In this document: positions 8,384-16,459 of the stretch, one piece after another | How the letters are laid out: each line of letters begins with the position of its first letter | How positions within the stretch are numbered: position 1 is the first letter of the stretch | DNA from: Rhodobacter sp. | GTDB lineage: Bacteria; Pseudomonadota; Alphaproteobacteria; Rhodobacterales; Rhodobacteraceae | Reading direction: 5' to 3' | NCBI GenBank assembly: GCA_027490955.1 | Contig: JAIXXB010000006.1 | Coordinates: forward strand, 88,051-152,050 | Length of the DNA stretch: 64,000 nucleotides | Notes under the pieces: model-generated | Told to the model about the DNA's origin: nothing | Database searches by the model: none | Seen by the model: only the letters and a program-made list of their open reading frames with translations | Position numbers and translations under genes: made by a program

Positions 8384-9241
8384 TTACAGTTTGCGGGCAG
8401 AAAATGTATCGCACTGCGTCAGGCTATCGGCCTTTAGCCCGCGGTCAAACCATGCCATGCGCTGCGCCGATGTGCCGTGGGTAAAGGTATGGGGCATGGG
8501 CACGCCCCCCGCATTGCGTTGCAACGTGTCATCGCCGATTTGCTTGGCCGCGTTCAGCGCCTCGGCAAAATCACCCTTTTCAATGGTGCCGAATTGCGAC
8601 TGCACCTGCGCTGCCCAAATCCCTGCCAAGCAGTCAGCCTGCAATTCGATCCGCACCGAGATTTGGTTGCCCGTCACCTGATCGCTTTGCGCGCGCAGGC
8701 TCTGCGCCTGTGCCATGATTCCCAATTCGTTTTGCACGTGATGGGCCACTTCATGGGCGACAACATAGGCCATGGCGAAATCGCCGCCCGCGCCCAATTC
8801 GCGCTGCATCGTGTCAAAAAACGCAGTGTCGAGGTAGATTTTCTGATCGCTTGGGCAATAGAACGGCCCTGTCGCCCCCGAGGCATCGCCGCAGGGGCTG
8901 TCAGTTATCCCCGAATACAGCACCAGAACAGGCGCGGTATAGCGCATACCAAGACTGTTTTCGAAAATCCCGCCCCAGATATCTTCGCTTTTGGCCAGCA
9001 CCACGGCCACAAAATCGCCCGCAGCACGCTCGCTTTGCGACAATTCGGCGCTTTGGCTGCGGGTGCTTGGCGCGCCAGTTTGGTTCAGCAATGGGGTCAG
9101 ATCGATGCCCAAAAAATAGCCGATGATGACCACCGCCAGCACACCAATGCCGCCAACCCTGCCCGCACGCCCGCCTGCAGGCCCCGCGCCGCGCCGATCT
9201 TCGATATTGTCACTGCGTCTTTGCCCGCGCCATTGCATCAA
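8384..9241 (-). CDS. YpfJ-type neutral zinc metallopeptidase, membrane-anchored
   Basis: A 285-residue protein of the putative neutral zinc metallopeptidase family. The N-terminus has a conserved MQWRGQRRSDNIEDRRG leader. One membrane span follows (about residues 28-46), so the peptidase domain is probably periplasmic. The active site HEVAHH fits the HExxH zinc motif, followed by the family's GLKADSLTQCDTF-like C-terminus. Substrates are unknown. It is transcribed toward the tRNA-Leu and is divergent from the YqaA-like gene. Confidence 0.88.
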   Translation of the reverse strand: MMQWRGQRRSDNIEDRRGAGPAGGRAGRVGGIGVLAVVIIGYFLGIDLTPLLNQTGAPSTRSQSAELSQSERAAGDFVAVVLAKSEDIWGGIFENSLGMRYTAPVLVLYSGITDSPCGDASGATGPFYCPSDQKIYLDTAFFDTMQRELGAGGDFAMAYVVAHEVAHHVQNELGIMAQAQSLRAQSDQVTGNQISVRIELQADCLAGIWAAQVQSQFGTIEKGDFAEALNAAKQIGDDTLQRNAGGVPMPHTFTHGTSAQRMAWFDRGLKADSLTQCDTFSARKL

Positions 9242-9346
9242 TCACACTCCGCCAGTTTGGGGCAGATTAGCGCAAGCTATGCGCGTTGCAATCGGCCATT
9301 GACCCCGCCTGCGCCGCGCCGCAAGAAGGCAGCAAAGGAGCGCGCG

Positions 9347-9931
9347 ATGTTTCGCAAACTGTATGATTGGACTTTGGCACAAGCCGCCTCGCGCCATGCT
9401 GATAAGGCGCTGGCGGCATCGTCCTTTGCGGAAAGCAGCTTTTTTCCGATTCCTGCCGATGTTTTGTTCATTCCGATGTGTCTGGCGCGGCCAGATGCGG
9501 CCTACCGCTTTGCGGCCATTGCCACGGCGACATCGGTTTTGGGCGGGATATTCGGCTGGTGGATTGGGCATTTCGCCTTTGAAACCTTGGCTGCGCCCTT
9601 GCTGACCTTTTATGGCAAGATGGCCGCATTCGAAGGGCTGAAATCCAGCGCAGGCGATGGGGCGATTTTGCTGATGCTGGTCACCTCTGGCGCCAGCCAT
9701 ATCCCGCCGATGAAAGTGGTTACGATCTTATCTGGCGTGATCAATTTCGATCTGAAATGGTTTGTCTTATCGGCCATTGTGGCGCGGGGAGGGCGGTTTT
9801 ATCTGCTGGCCTATCTGCTGCGCCGCTATGGCGCGCAGGTGGTCAGTTTCATCGAGCGCCGCCTGCCTTGGGTGGCTGCAGTTTTGGTGGGTGCAGCAGC
9901 AGCGCTGTGGTGGGTGATGCAACATGGATAA
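9347..9931 (+). CDS. YqaA/DedA-like VTT-domain membrane protein
   Basis: A 194-residue membrane protein with the VTT (SNARE-associated) fold of the YqaA branch. Members of the wider DedA family act in lipid transport and membrane homeostasis. The segment FAESSFFPIPADVLFIPM contains the family's E-SxxPxP re-entrant motif. The ORF track extends it to 8477, but that part only mirrors the opposite peptidase gene; the ATG at 9347 has AAAGGAG six bases upstream. The end overlaps the dsbB start by eight bases, so the two are likely co-translated. Confidence 0.85.
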   Translation: MFRKLYDWTLAQAASRHADKALAASSFAESSFFPIPADVLFIPMCLARPDAAYRFAAIATATSVLGGIFGWWIGHFAFETLAAPLLTFYGKMAAFEGLKSSAGDGAILLMLVTSGASHIPPMKVVTILSGVINFDLKWFVLSAIVARGGRFYLLAYLLRRYGAQVVSFIERRLPWVAAVLVGAAAALWWVMQHG

Positions 9932-10397
9932 CGAGATGATGACGCGCAAATCTTACATTCTGATCGCCGCAGGCGGGTCTGCTGCGCTGCTGGCAGGGGC
10001 CTTTGGTTTTGAATACATCGGCGGGCTTTTGCCCTGCACATTGTGCCTGTGGCAACGCTGGCCCCATGCGGCGGCCCTTGTGCTGGGCGCGTTTGGCCTT
10101 GCCCTGCCGCAGCGCATTTGGCCGATTCTGGGGGCAGTGGCGGCCCTAAGCACAGCCGCGATTGCGCTGTTTCATGTTGGGGTCGAGCAAACTTGGTGGG
10201 AGGGTTTGGCCACCTGCACCGCCGATGCGCTGGCGGGGGTCAGCGTGGATGATCTTCTATCGACGCAAACCACCGTTGGCGCGCCAGTGCGCTGCGATGC
10301 CATTGCATGGCAAATGCTGGGTATTTCGATGGCAGGTTGGAATGGCCTGATCTCGCTGCTGCTGGCTGGGTTTTGGATCAAGGCAGCGCGGGCCTAA
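9924..10397 (+). CDS. dsbB: Disulfide bond formation protein DsbB
   Basis: An inner-membrane protein that reoxidizes DsbA and passes electrons to quinone. The 157-residue size and four predicted spans fit the family. Both required cysteine pairs are present: CTLC after the first span (LPCTLCLWQRW) and the periplasmic pair in ATCTAD and VRCDAIAW. The start at 9924 overlaps the upstream gene by eight bases; a second ATG at 9936 is also possible. No dsbA is in the window. A terminator follows directly. Confidence 0.92.
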   Translation: MDNEMMTRKSYILIAAGGSAALLAGAFGFEYIGGLLPCTLCLWQRWPHAAALVLGAFGLALPQRIWPILGAVAALSTAAIALFHVGVEQTWWEGLATCTADALAGVSVDDLLSTQTTVGAPVRCDAIAWQMLGISMAGWNGLISLLLAGFWIKAARA

Positions 10398-10400
10398 AGA

Positions 10401-10431
10401 AAAGGCCCCGCTGCGATGCTGCGGGGCCTTT
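10401..10431. terminator. Bidirectional terminator between dsbB and the OmpA-family gene
   Basis: AAAGGCCCCGC and GCGGGGCCTTT, 11-bp arms around a 9-base loop. It lies between convergent genes. Confidence 0.9.
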
Positions 10432-10451
10432 GTGGTGCAGTAGTTGTCTTC

Positions 10452-12632
10452 CTATTGCGCCGAACGCAACAGCGGTGTGATCACCCGCACGGCGACACGG
10501 CGGTTTTGCGGCTCGCTCGCTTGGGTATCGATGCGCAGTTCCGTCTCGCCATAGCCCTGAACGATCATGTTTTCAGGCGGAATGGCGAAATATTCAGACA
10601 GGGCCAGCGCCACTGATTCTGCGCGCCGATCAGACAGGGCAAGGTTCATCGCCGCAGCCCCCGTGGCATCGGTATGGCCTTCGATCAAGAACATCTCGGC
10701 AGGGTTTTTGACCAGCATATCTTGCATCACCTCGCCCAAATCGGCCAAGGCATTGGCCTGTTCGGGTGTTATCGCAGCAGAGCCAGAGGCAAAGGTCACC
10801 CGTTCGACATCCACCTCGGCGGCCAGTGCGCGCACCTCGGCGATGTCGCGGATTTGCCGCAGGCTAAAACCGCGCCCCAGTTTTTCGATTTGACGCGCAG
10901 CAATGGCGGCGCGCAGGGCGGCATCCTCGCTGCGGGTCGAGCCAATCACGCGCGGGCGCGGCAATTGGGCCACATTCACAGGCGTTTCGGGCGCAAATTC
11001 GTCCAGCAGCACCAATTCGCGGCCCAAACGATCATATTGTGCGCGGCGCAAAACGCGGCCAGTCGCATCGCGCACAGTGACAACTTGGGTGCCGTCAGCG
11101 CGCTGGACGATGGTGCGCGAAGACCCGTCGTTATAGGTTTCCGTGCGCACAGTAGACCCCGCTTGGCGCAAGATGGCATCATCATCTTTGTACAGCCCAT
11201 AGGTGCCATCGGGGTTTTGCACCACCACGCGGTCACCCGTATTTGACACAACAGTCGAGCGGCCCGTGATCGAATCCAGCACTTGGCCAATCACCACGGC
11301 GCCCAGCACGAAAAGCCCGACCTTTTCCAAATCGGAAAGCCCTGTCTTTTTGCCATCCGCGGTTTTCTTTGGCGCGGCATTGAATTCTTGCGCCGACGTG
11401 CGCGTTTGCGCGGCAGTTAGGGTTTCCACAGTGGTGGCGACTGTGTTTTCGGGTGCGGGAAGCGCGGCCAGCGCAGCCTCGGCGGCGGCAGGATCGATTG
11501 GGGCATCGCCGCCCGCATCGGCGGCAATCATCGGCACGGGCGCATCCAAAGGTGCGGCCACTTCGGGTGGGGCAGCCTCTTCGGTTGGGTCTGCTGGGGC
11601 GGCAAGAAGGGTCGAAAGCGCCTCTGCCTCGGTTTGCGAGACGACGGGCGCATCAATCAGCGGCGCGTCTGGATCAATTGGCGCTTCCTCGGCCACCAGC
11701 CCTGCGGCGGGATCAATCAAAGTGCCATCAGCGGCGGTCGTCTCTGCCGCCCCCTCGGCCAAAGCTGCCTCGGTCTGGGCCTGAATCTCGGCCTCGGTCG
11801 CAGCATCGGCCTGTGCGGCGGCGTCAGCCTCGGCTTGGGCGGCGGCGTCAGCTTCGGTCTGTGCGGCGGCGTCAGCCTCGGCTTGGGCGGCGGCGTCAGC
11901 TTCGGCCTGTGCGGCAGCATCGGCTTCGGCCTGTGCAGCGGCGTCAGCCTCGGCTTGGGCGGCAGCATCAGCTTCGGCCTGTGCGGCGGCATCAGCTTCG
12001 GCTTGGGCAGCGGCATCAGCCTCGGCTTGGGCAGCGGCATCGGCCTCGGCTTGGGCGGCAGCTTCGGCTTCGGCCTGTGCGGCAGCTTCAGCTTCGGCCT
12101 GTGCAGCAGCCTCTGCCTCTGCCTGTGCCGCGGCCTCTGCTTCTGCCTGCGCTGCGGCCTCTGCTTCAGCCTGTGCCGCGGCCTCTGCTTCAGCCTGCGC
12201 AGCGGCTTCTGCTTCAGCTTGTGCTGCAGCTTCTGCTTCTGCTTGTGCAGCAGCCTCTGCCTCTGCCTGTGCAGCAGCCTCTGCTTCTGCCTGTGCAGCA
12301 GCCTCTGCTTCAGCCTGCGCGGCGGCCTCTGCTTCAGCCTGTGCTGCGGCTTCGGCTTGCGCAGCAGCTTCTGCCTGCGCGGCGGCTTCGGCTTCGGCCT
12401 GTGCAGCGGCGGCAGCCTCGTTGTCTAGGCGGCGCTGAATCTCATTCGCGGCTTTCAAAATCTCTTCATCTTCCAGACTGCAGACAATATCGGCGGTCGG
12501 CTCGCACAGAACAGTGCCATCTGCTGCAATAATTCTGCCAGCATCGTCCATCACCTGCGCCATCATCGGCAGCGGAGCCATGGGGGCCATCGCCATCGAT
12601 ACGATTGTGGTTGAGGTCAGCAAACGCTTCAT
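10452..12632 (-). CDS. OmpA-family outer membrane protein with long Ala-Glu-Ala-Gln repeat domain
   Basis: A 726-residue exported protein. A signal peptide (MKRLLTSTTIVSMAMAPMAPLPMMAQ) precedes a short Cys-containing segment. Residues about 70-290 are some 28 near-identical octads AEAEAAAQ, shifting to AEADAAAQ. A Pro/Ala linker, a possible glycine-zipper helix (LGAVVIGQVLDSITGR) and a C-terminal OmpA domain (about 610-720, with IEGHTDATG and LSDRRAESV) follow. The OmpA domain should bind peptidoglycan. The repeat is probably a long helical spacer. The ORF-track start at 12788 is too early; tandem ATGs at 12635/12632 follow AAGGA and begin the signal peptide. Confidence 0.85.
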   Translation of the reverse strand: MKRLLTSTTIVSMAMAPMAPLPMMAQVMDDAGRIIAADGTVLCEPTADIVCSLEDEEILKAANEIQRRLDNEAAAAAQAEAEAAAQAEAAAQAEAAAQAEAEAAAQAEAEAAAQAEAEAAAQAEAEAAAQAEAEAAAQAEAEAAAQAEAEAAAQAEAEAAAQAEAEAAAQAEAEAAAQAEAEAAAQAEAEAAAQAEADAAAQAEADAAAQAEADAAAQAEADAAAQAEADAAAQAEADAAAQAEADAAAQAEADAAAQTEADAAAQAEADAAAQADAATEAEIQAQTEAALAEGAAETTAADGTLIDPAAGLVAEEAPIDPDAPLIDAPVVSQTEAEALSTLLAAPADPTEEAAPPEVAAPLDAPVPMIAADAGGDAPIDPAAAEAALAALPAPENTVATTVETLTAAQTRTSAQEFNAAPKKTADGKKTGLSDLEKVGLFVLGAVVIGQVLDSITGRSTVVSNTGDRVVVQNPDGTYGLYKDDDAILRQAGSTVRTETYNDGSSRTIVQRADGTQVVTVRDATGRVLRRAQYDRLGRELVLLDEFAPETPVNVAQLPRPRVIGSTRSEDAALRAAIAARQIEKLGRGFSLRQIRDIAEVRALAAEVDVERVTFASGSAAITPEQANALADLGEVMQDMLVKNPAEMFLIEGHTDATGAAAMNLALSDRRAESVALALSEYFAIPPENMIVQGYGETELRIDTQASEPQNRRVAVRVITPLLRSAQ
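11775..12420 (-). repeat. 24-bp coding tandem repeat (about 28 copies) in the OmpA-family gene
   Basis: The unit encodes AEAEAAAQ or AEADAAAQ. Copies differ mostly at synonymous positions (gcc/gct/gca; gag/gaa), so it is an old repeat kept at protein level. The regular 3-base pattern opens long ORFs in other frames, which are shadows. Confidence 0.9.
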
Positions 12633-12744
12633 CATTCGTCCTTCCATCTGCAAACGGCCACCCGTCGTGCCGTCTTTGCCCCCTTTTGCCAAATCTGCGC
12701 CCGCTATGCGATAGCAGTTTGGCACATTGTGCAAATTGGCGCGC

Positions 12745-12757
12745 GTTATCTGATAAC
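12745..12757. promoter_or_regulatory. Palindrome in the divergent OmpA/glycosyltransferase intergenic region
   Basis: GTTATC-T-GATAAC, a perfect 6-1-6 inverted repeat, with GCACA-T-TGTGC at 12722-12732 just upstream. The ~200-bp gap (12633-12836) holds the promoters of both genes. These are operator candidates only. Confidence 0.35.
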
Positions 12758-12836
12758 ATTGGCCAAAAGTTGCTTGGCCCTGCGCCACCTTTTGTGCAGA
12801 TTACACCCAAGGTTGATCCGCCCATCAGGAGACAGA

Positions 12837-13865
12837 ATGCGCGCGCTTGCCATAACCTGTGTTAAGAATGAAGGCGCGTTTTTGCTGGAATGGCTGGCCC
12901 ATCACCGCGCGGTCGGATTTACCGATTTTCTGGTTTATTCGAACGATTGCAGCGATGGCACAGATGTGATGCTGGACCGCTTGCAAGAAATGGGTTGGCT
13001 GACCCATATCCGCAACGATGGCCCCCATGACAAAGGGCCACAATGGGCGATGTTGAAAGATGCCGAAACCCATGCGCTGACGCTGGCCGCAGCTTGGGTC
13101 TTGGTTCTGGATATTGACGAATTCGTGAATATTCACGCAGGGGCCAAAACGCTGGGCGATTTGCTGGCGGCCCTGCCAGATGCCGATGCAATCACCCTGA
13201 CATGGCGGCTGTTTGGCAATGCAGGCACGGTTGAGATGCGCGATGTTCCCGTAACCGCCAGCTTTACCCGCGCCGCCCCTGCCACGCTGGGCTGGCCATG
13301 GCGCGCGCATATGTTCAAAACCCTGATGCGCGGGCCTGCGCATGGCCCCTTTGCCAAACTGGGCGTGCACCGCCCGCGCGGTGCGAAAGACGGCGTAAGC
13401 CCGCGCTGGTATGATGGCGCGGGCCGCATCTTGGGCGGCGCATTTGCAGGTGGGCGGGTGTTTTCCGATTACACGCAAAACAGCTATGCCTTGGTGCAAT
13501 TGAACCATTACCCGCTGGGGTCGATCGAAAGCTATCTGATCAAGGCAGACCGTGGCCGCGCCAACCGCGATGCCTCTGGCTTTGATCTGGGCTATTGGAT
13601 CGAGCGGAATTTGAACGAGGTGGACGATCGCAGCATATTGGGCCTAGATAGCCAAAACCTGCGCGCCGCGCTGCACGCCGACCCCGTGCTGGGTGATCTG
13701 CATCTACGCGCCTTTGCATGGCGCAAAACCCGCTTTGCCCAATTGATGCAGCACGAGCCGTGGCGCGCCCTTTATGGTCGTTTGCGCATGGCCGCGCCGT
13801 CACGGGCGCTTAGCATTGAAGAGGCGCGCGAGATCACGCGCCATATCCCGCAGGGCCAAGATTAG
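12837..13865 (+). CDS. Glycosyltransferase family 2-like protein
   Basis: A 342-residue protein of the GT2-like group common in Rhodobacteraceae. It opens ALAITCVKNEGAFLLEWLAHH, typical of the nucleotide-sugar fold, and has a DxD-like VLDIDEFV at about residue 97. It lacks a signal peptide and spans, so it should act in the cytoplasm, perhaps in exopolysaccharide or lipopolysaccharide synthesis. CAGGAG sits five bases before the ATG at 12837; the track start at 12729 lies in the intergenic region. A related but distinct protein is encoded at 47271. Confidence 0.82.
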   Translation: MRALAITCVKNEGAFLLEWLAHHRAVGFTDFLVYSNDCSDGTDVMLDRLQEMGWLTHIRNDGPHDKGPQWAMLKDAETHALTLAAAWVLVLDIDEFVNIHAGAKTLGDLLAALPDADAITLTWRLFGNAGTVEMRDVPVTASFTRAAPATLGWPWRAHMFKTLMRGPAHGPFAKLGVHRPRGAKDGVSPRWYDGAGRILGGAFAGGRVFSDYTQNSYALVQLNHYPLGSIESYLIKADRGRANRDASGFDLGYWIERNLNEVDDRSILGLDSQNLRAALHADPVLGDLHLRAFAWRKTRFAQLMQHEPWRALYGRLRMAAPSRALSIEEAREITRHIPQGQD

Positions 13866-13882
13866 CGCCCAAGATTAGCGCC

Positions 13883-14302
13883 TTAATACCGCACCAAACG
13901 GGCCAAAACCTCGCTGCGCGCCTCTGTCTCGTCCAGCATGCAAGACATCACGGCAATGCCCTGCCCCGATCCGCCCACCCAATTAAACCCCTCGGCCGCG
14001 CAAGTGCCATCGCGCACCGCAATCCATGCGCGCTGGGCAGAGCGCAGGGCATCTTGCGCGCCGCGTTCGGATTTCGGCAGGCTTTCATCGATGGATTTCA
14101 TCTGCGCCATGGCCGATTTATAGGCCGCGTTCAGCACTGCATCGGCGGCGGCATATTGTTTGTCCAAACAGGCGGCCATAGACATCGTGTCTTGCGCCAA
14201 ATCACAATTGGCATTTTGCGCGGCGGCCTGCCCCGCAGCCAAACCCGCACCAAACAAGGGCAGTGCGATGCTCAGGGCAAGGCCGAAATAAAGTTGGCGC
14301 AT
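13883..14302 (-). CDS. Secreted LprI-like (DUF1311) protein
   Basis: A 139-residue exported protein with a cleavable signal peptide (MRQLYFGLALSIALPLFGAGLAAGQAAA). The mature part matches the DUF1311/LprI type: paired Cys (NCDLAQDTMSMAACLDKQY), then a helix with AYKSAM and the AQRAWIAVRDGTC block. LprI of mycobacteria inhibits lysozyme; whether this protein does is unknown. The start is the ATG at 14302 with GGAGAG upstream, not the track's 14362. Confidence 0.8.
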   Translation of the reverse strand: MRQLYFGLALSIALPLFGAGLAAGQAAAQNANCDLAQDTMSMAACLDKQYAAADAVLNAAYKSAMAQMKSIDESLPKSERGAQDALRSAQRAWIAVRDGTCAAEGFNWVGGSGQGIAVMSCMLDETEARSEVLARLVRY

Positions 14303-14403
14303 CTTTGTCTCTCCACAATGGACGGGTTGGTTTGCGCAACTATGGCCCAGATGGGCGCGCATTGCATCTGGAAATACGCGCGCCGATGCGCTAACCCGCA
14401 GCC

Positions 14404-15447
14404 ATGACCGATCGGCTGACCATTCCTCGCCCCGACGATATGCATCTGCATCTGCGCGATGGTGCGATGCTGGCTGCGGTTTTGCCCGAAACCGCGCGCC
14501 ATTTTGGCCGCGCCTTGATCATGCCCAATTTGGTGCCGCCCGTGGTCACGATGGCCGATGCAGCCGCCTACCGCGCCCGCATCATGGCTGCCCTACCTGC
14601 GGGGGCAGATTTCACCCCGCTGATGACGCTGTATTTGACCGAAGGCACCGATCCTGCCGATGTGGCAAAGGCCCATAAGGCAGGGCTGATCCATGCGGTC
14701 AAACTCTACCCGGCAGGGGCCACCACCAATTCGCATGGCGGTGTGCGCGATATCGCCCGCGTTTTGCCTGTGCTGGAAAAAATGGCCGAAATTGGCCTGC
14801 CGCTATGCCTGCATGGCGAAGTGACCGATGCCGATGTTGATATCTTTGACCGAGAGGCGGTGTTTATTGATACGGTGCTAGATCCGCTGCGCCGCCGCCT
14901 GCCTCAGTTGCGCGTGGTGATGGAACATATCACCACATCGCAAGGCGTGGATTATGCGCGCACAGGCGGCGACAATCTGGCCGCCACCATCACCACGCAC
15001 CACCTGATCATCAACCGCAATCACATCCTCGCAGGTGGGATCAAGCCGCATTACTACTGCCTGCCCGTGGCCAAACGCGAAAGCCACCGCTTGGCCCTGC
15101 GGGCGGCGGCCACATCGGGCGAGGCGCGGTTTTTTCTGGGCACCGATTCTGCGCCGCATATCGATGCGCTCAAAGAACATGCCTGCGGCTGCGCGGGATG
15201 CTTTACGGCCACCAACACCATGCCGCTGCTGGCGCATGTGTTCGAAGAAATGGGCGCGCTGGACAGGCTGGCGGGATTTACCGCGCGCTTTGGCGCGGCG
15301 TTTTACGGCCTGCCCGTATCAGACAAAACCCTGACGCTGACCAAATCCGCCGCCCCTATGATCTGGCCCGAAAAGCTGGATACTGGCGCAGGCCCCGTGA
15401 CGATTTTCAACCCAGGCTTTCCAGTGTTCTGGCAGGTAAGCTCTTGA
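14404..15447 (+). CDS. pyrC: Dihydroorotase
   Basis: Closes carbamoyl-aspartate to dihydroorotate in pyrimidine synthesis. The 347-residue length and sequence fit the class II (E. coli-type) enzyme. HLHLRD near residue 15 supplies two metal ligands, the carboxylated lysine lies in [13 protein letters not shown], and further ligands are in CLHGE and MEHITT. GTDSAPH near residue 255 supplies the metal-binding Asp. It is followed by pyrE after 103 bp that contain a large inverted repeat. Confidence 0.95.
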   Translation: MTDRLTIPRPDDMHLHLRDGAMLAAVLPETARHFGRALIMPNLVPPVVTMADAAAYRARIMAALPAGADFTPLMTLYLTEGTDPADVAKAHKAGLIHAVKLYPAGATTNSHGGVRDIARVLPVLEKMAEIGLPLCLHGEVTDADVDIFDREAVFIDTVLDPLRRRLPQLRVVMEHITTSQGVDYARTGGDNLAATITTHHLIINRNHILAGGIKPHYYCLPVAKRESHRLALRAAATSGEARFFLGTDSAPHIDALKEHACGCAGCFTATNTMPLLAHVFEEMGALDRLAGFTARFGAAFYGLPVSDKTLTLTKSAAPMIWPEKLDTGAGPVTIFNPGFPVFWQVSS

Positions 15448-15450
15448 TTT

Positions 15451-15530
15451 CACTTTGGCTTAAATATCCGCGCCGCAGGCATATGACGCTGCGGACAGGA
15501 GCCTTCGGCGAGGATATTTGTGCTAAAGTG
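15451..15530. repeat. Inverted-repeat copy of the AGGATATTTG intergenic element (pyrC-pyrE gap)
   Basis: CACTTTGGCTTAAATATCC (15451-15469) pairs with GGATATTTGTGCTAAAGTG (15512-15530) at 16 of 19 positions. Inside lie two smaller hairpins, CCGCAG/CTGCGG and GCC-TTC-GGC. The AGGATATTTG core recurs at 43225 and 60737 after paired hairpins. It may act as a terminator or attenuator between pyrC and pyrE. Confidence 0.65.
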
Positions 15531-15550
15531 AAAGCGCGAAAGGCAAGCTC

Positions 15551-16225
15551 ATGATCCCCACCTCCTTCCCCCCCGCCGATGAGATTGCCCGCCTCACCGC
15601 GCGCGCGCTTTTGGAAATCAAGGCGGTTCATTTCAACGCAGATCAGCCCTTTACGCTGGCCTCTGGCCTGCCCAGCCCGACCTATATCGATTGCCGCAAG
15701 CTGATATCTTATCCGCGCATCAGGTCCACCTTGATGGATTTTCTGTGCATCACGGTCATGCGCCGTGCGGGCTTTGAGGCCTTTGACAATATCGCAGGCG
15801 GCGAAACAGCGGGCATTCCCTTTGCTGCGCTTGTGGCCGAACGGATGGCCTTGCCGATGAGTTATGTGCGCAAAAAGCCAAAGGGCTATGGGCGCAATGC
15901 CCGTATCGAGGGCGCGATGCGCGAGGGCGAGCGCGTTTTGCTGGTCGAAGATCTGACCACGGATGGCGGATCGAAACTGTCCTTCGTCGATGCCATCCGC
16001 GAGACGGGGGCAAGCTGCGCCCATACTGCTGTGATCTTTTACTACGGGATTTTCCCCGAAACCACGCAGCGTTTGGCCGATCACGGCGTGGCGCTGCACC
16101 ATCTGTGCACATGGTGGGATGTTTTGGCCGAAGCGCGCGCGCAAGGCGCATTTGATGCAGCAACCCTTGCCGAGGTGGAGGTGTTTTTGCAAACCCCCCG
16201 CGCATGGCAAGAGGCGCGCCGCTGA
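15551..16225 (+). CDS. pyrE: Orotate phosphoribosyltransferase
   Basis: Joins orotate to PRPP to give OMP. The 224-residue protein has the PRPP-binding signature [14 protein letters not shown] at about residue 131 and the lysine-rich [17 protein letters not shown] loop of this family. [13 protein letters not shown] near the N-terminus binds orotate in relatives. With pyrC just upstream it gives two steps of the same pathway. pyrF is not in the window. Confidence 0.95.
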   Translation: MIPTSFPPADEIARLTARALLEIKAVHFNADQPFTLASGLPSPTYIDCRKLISYPRIRSTLMDFLCITVMRRAGFEAFDNIAGGETAGIPFAALVAERMALPMSYVRKKPKGYGRNARIEGAMREGERVLLVEDLTTDGGSKLSFVDAIRETGASCAHTAVIFYYGIFPETTQRLADHGVALHHLCTWWDVLAEARAQGAFDAATLAEVEVFLQTPRAWQEARR

Positions 16226-16380
16226 TCGTTTTTTCGGGGGATGGGGCTGTGCAGCCTTTGGGGATAAGGCAAAAGCGAATCTGCCACTCTCGCCTAAACC
16301 CGCAAGATATGGTAGAAGGCGCGCAGGGATTGTCTATAAAACCGCCCAATCGGCGTTTTCGCGCGCAACTCCCCCCTAAG

Positions 16381-16389
16381 TTATCCACA
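16381..16389 (+). promoter_or_regulatory. Perfect DnaA box upstream of dnaB
   Basis: TTATCCACA, identical to the consensus DnaA-binding 9-mer, about 70 bp before the dnaB ATG. The 234-bp gap 16226-16459 holds no gene. A TATAAA at 16335-16340 could serve as a -10. Confidence 0.6.
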
Positions 16390-16459
16390 TTGCGGGGGCG
16401 CGCGCGGCGCAGTAGCTAGGGTGTAACGAAAGACATATCAGGCCAGAAAAGAGGACGCG

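Noticed and set aside
8477-9346. Upstream part of the 484-residue ORF over the zinc peptidase gene
   Set aside because: It is the complement of a gene with a clear HExxH peptidase domain and the real YqaA-like gene starts at 9347 after AAAGGAG.
11203-12532. Several long plus-strand ORFs over the OmpA-family gene
   Set aside because: They come from the 24-bp repeat keeping other frames open. The Arg/Leu/Gly-rich translations match nothing and the minus frame has a signal peptide and an OmpA domain.
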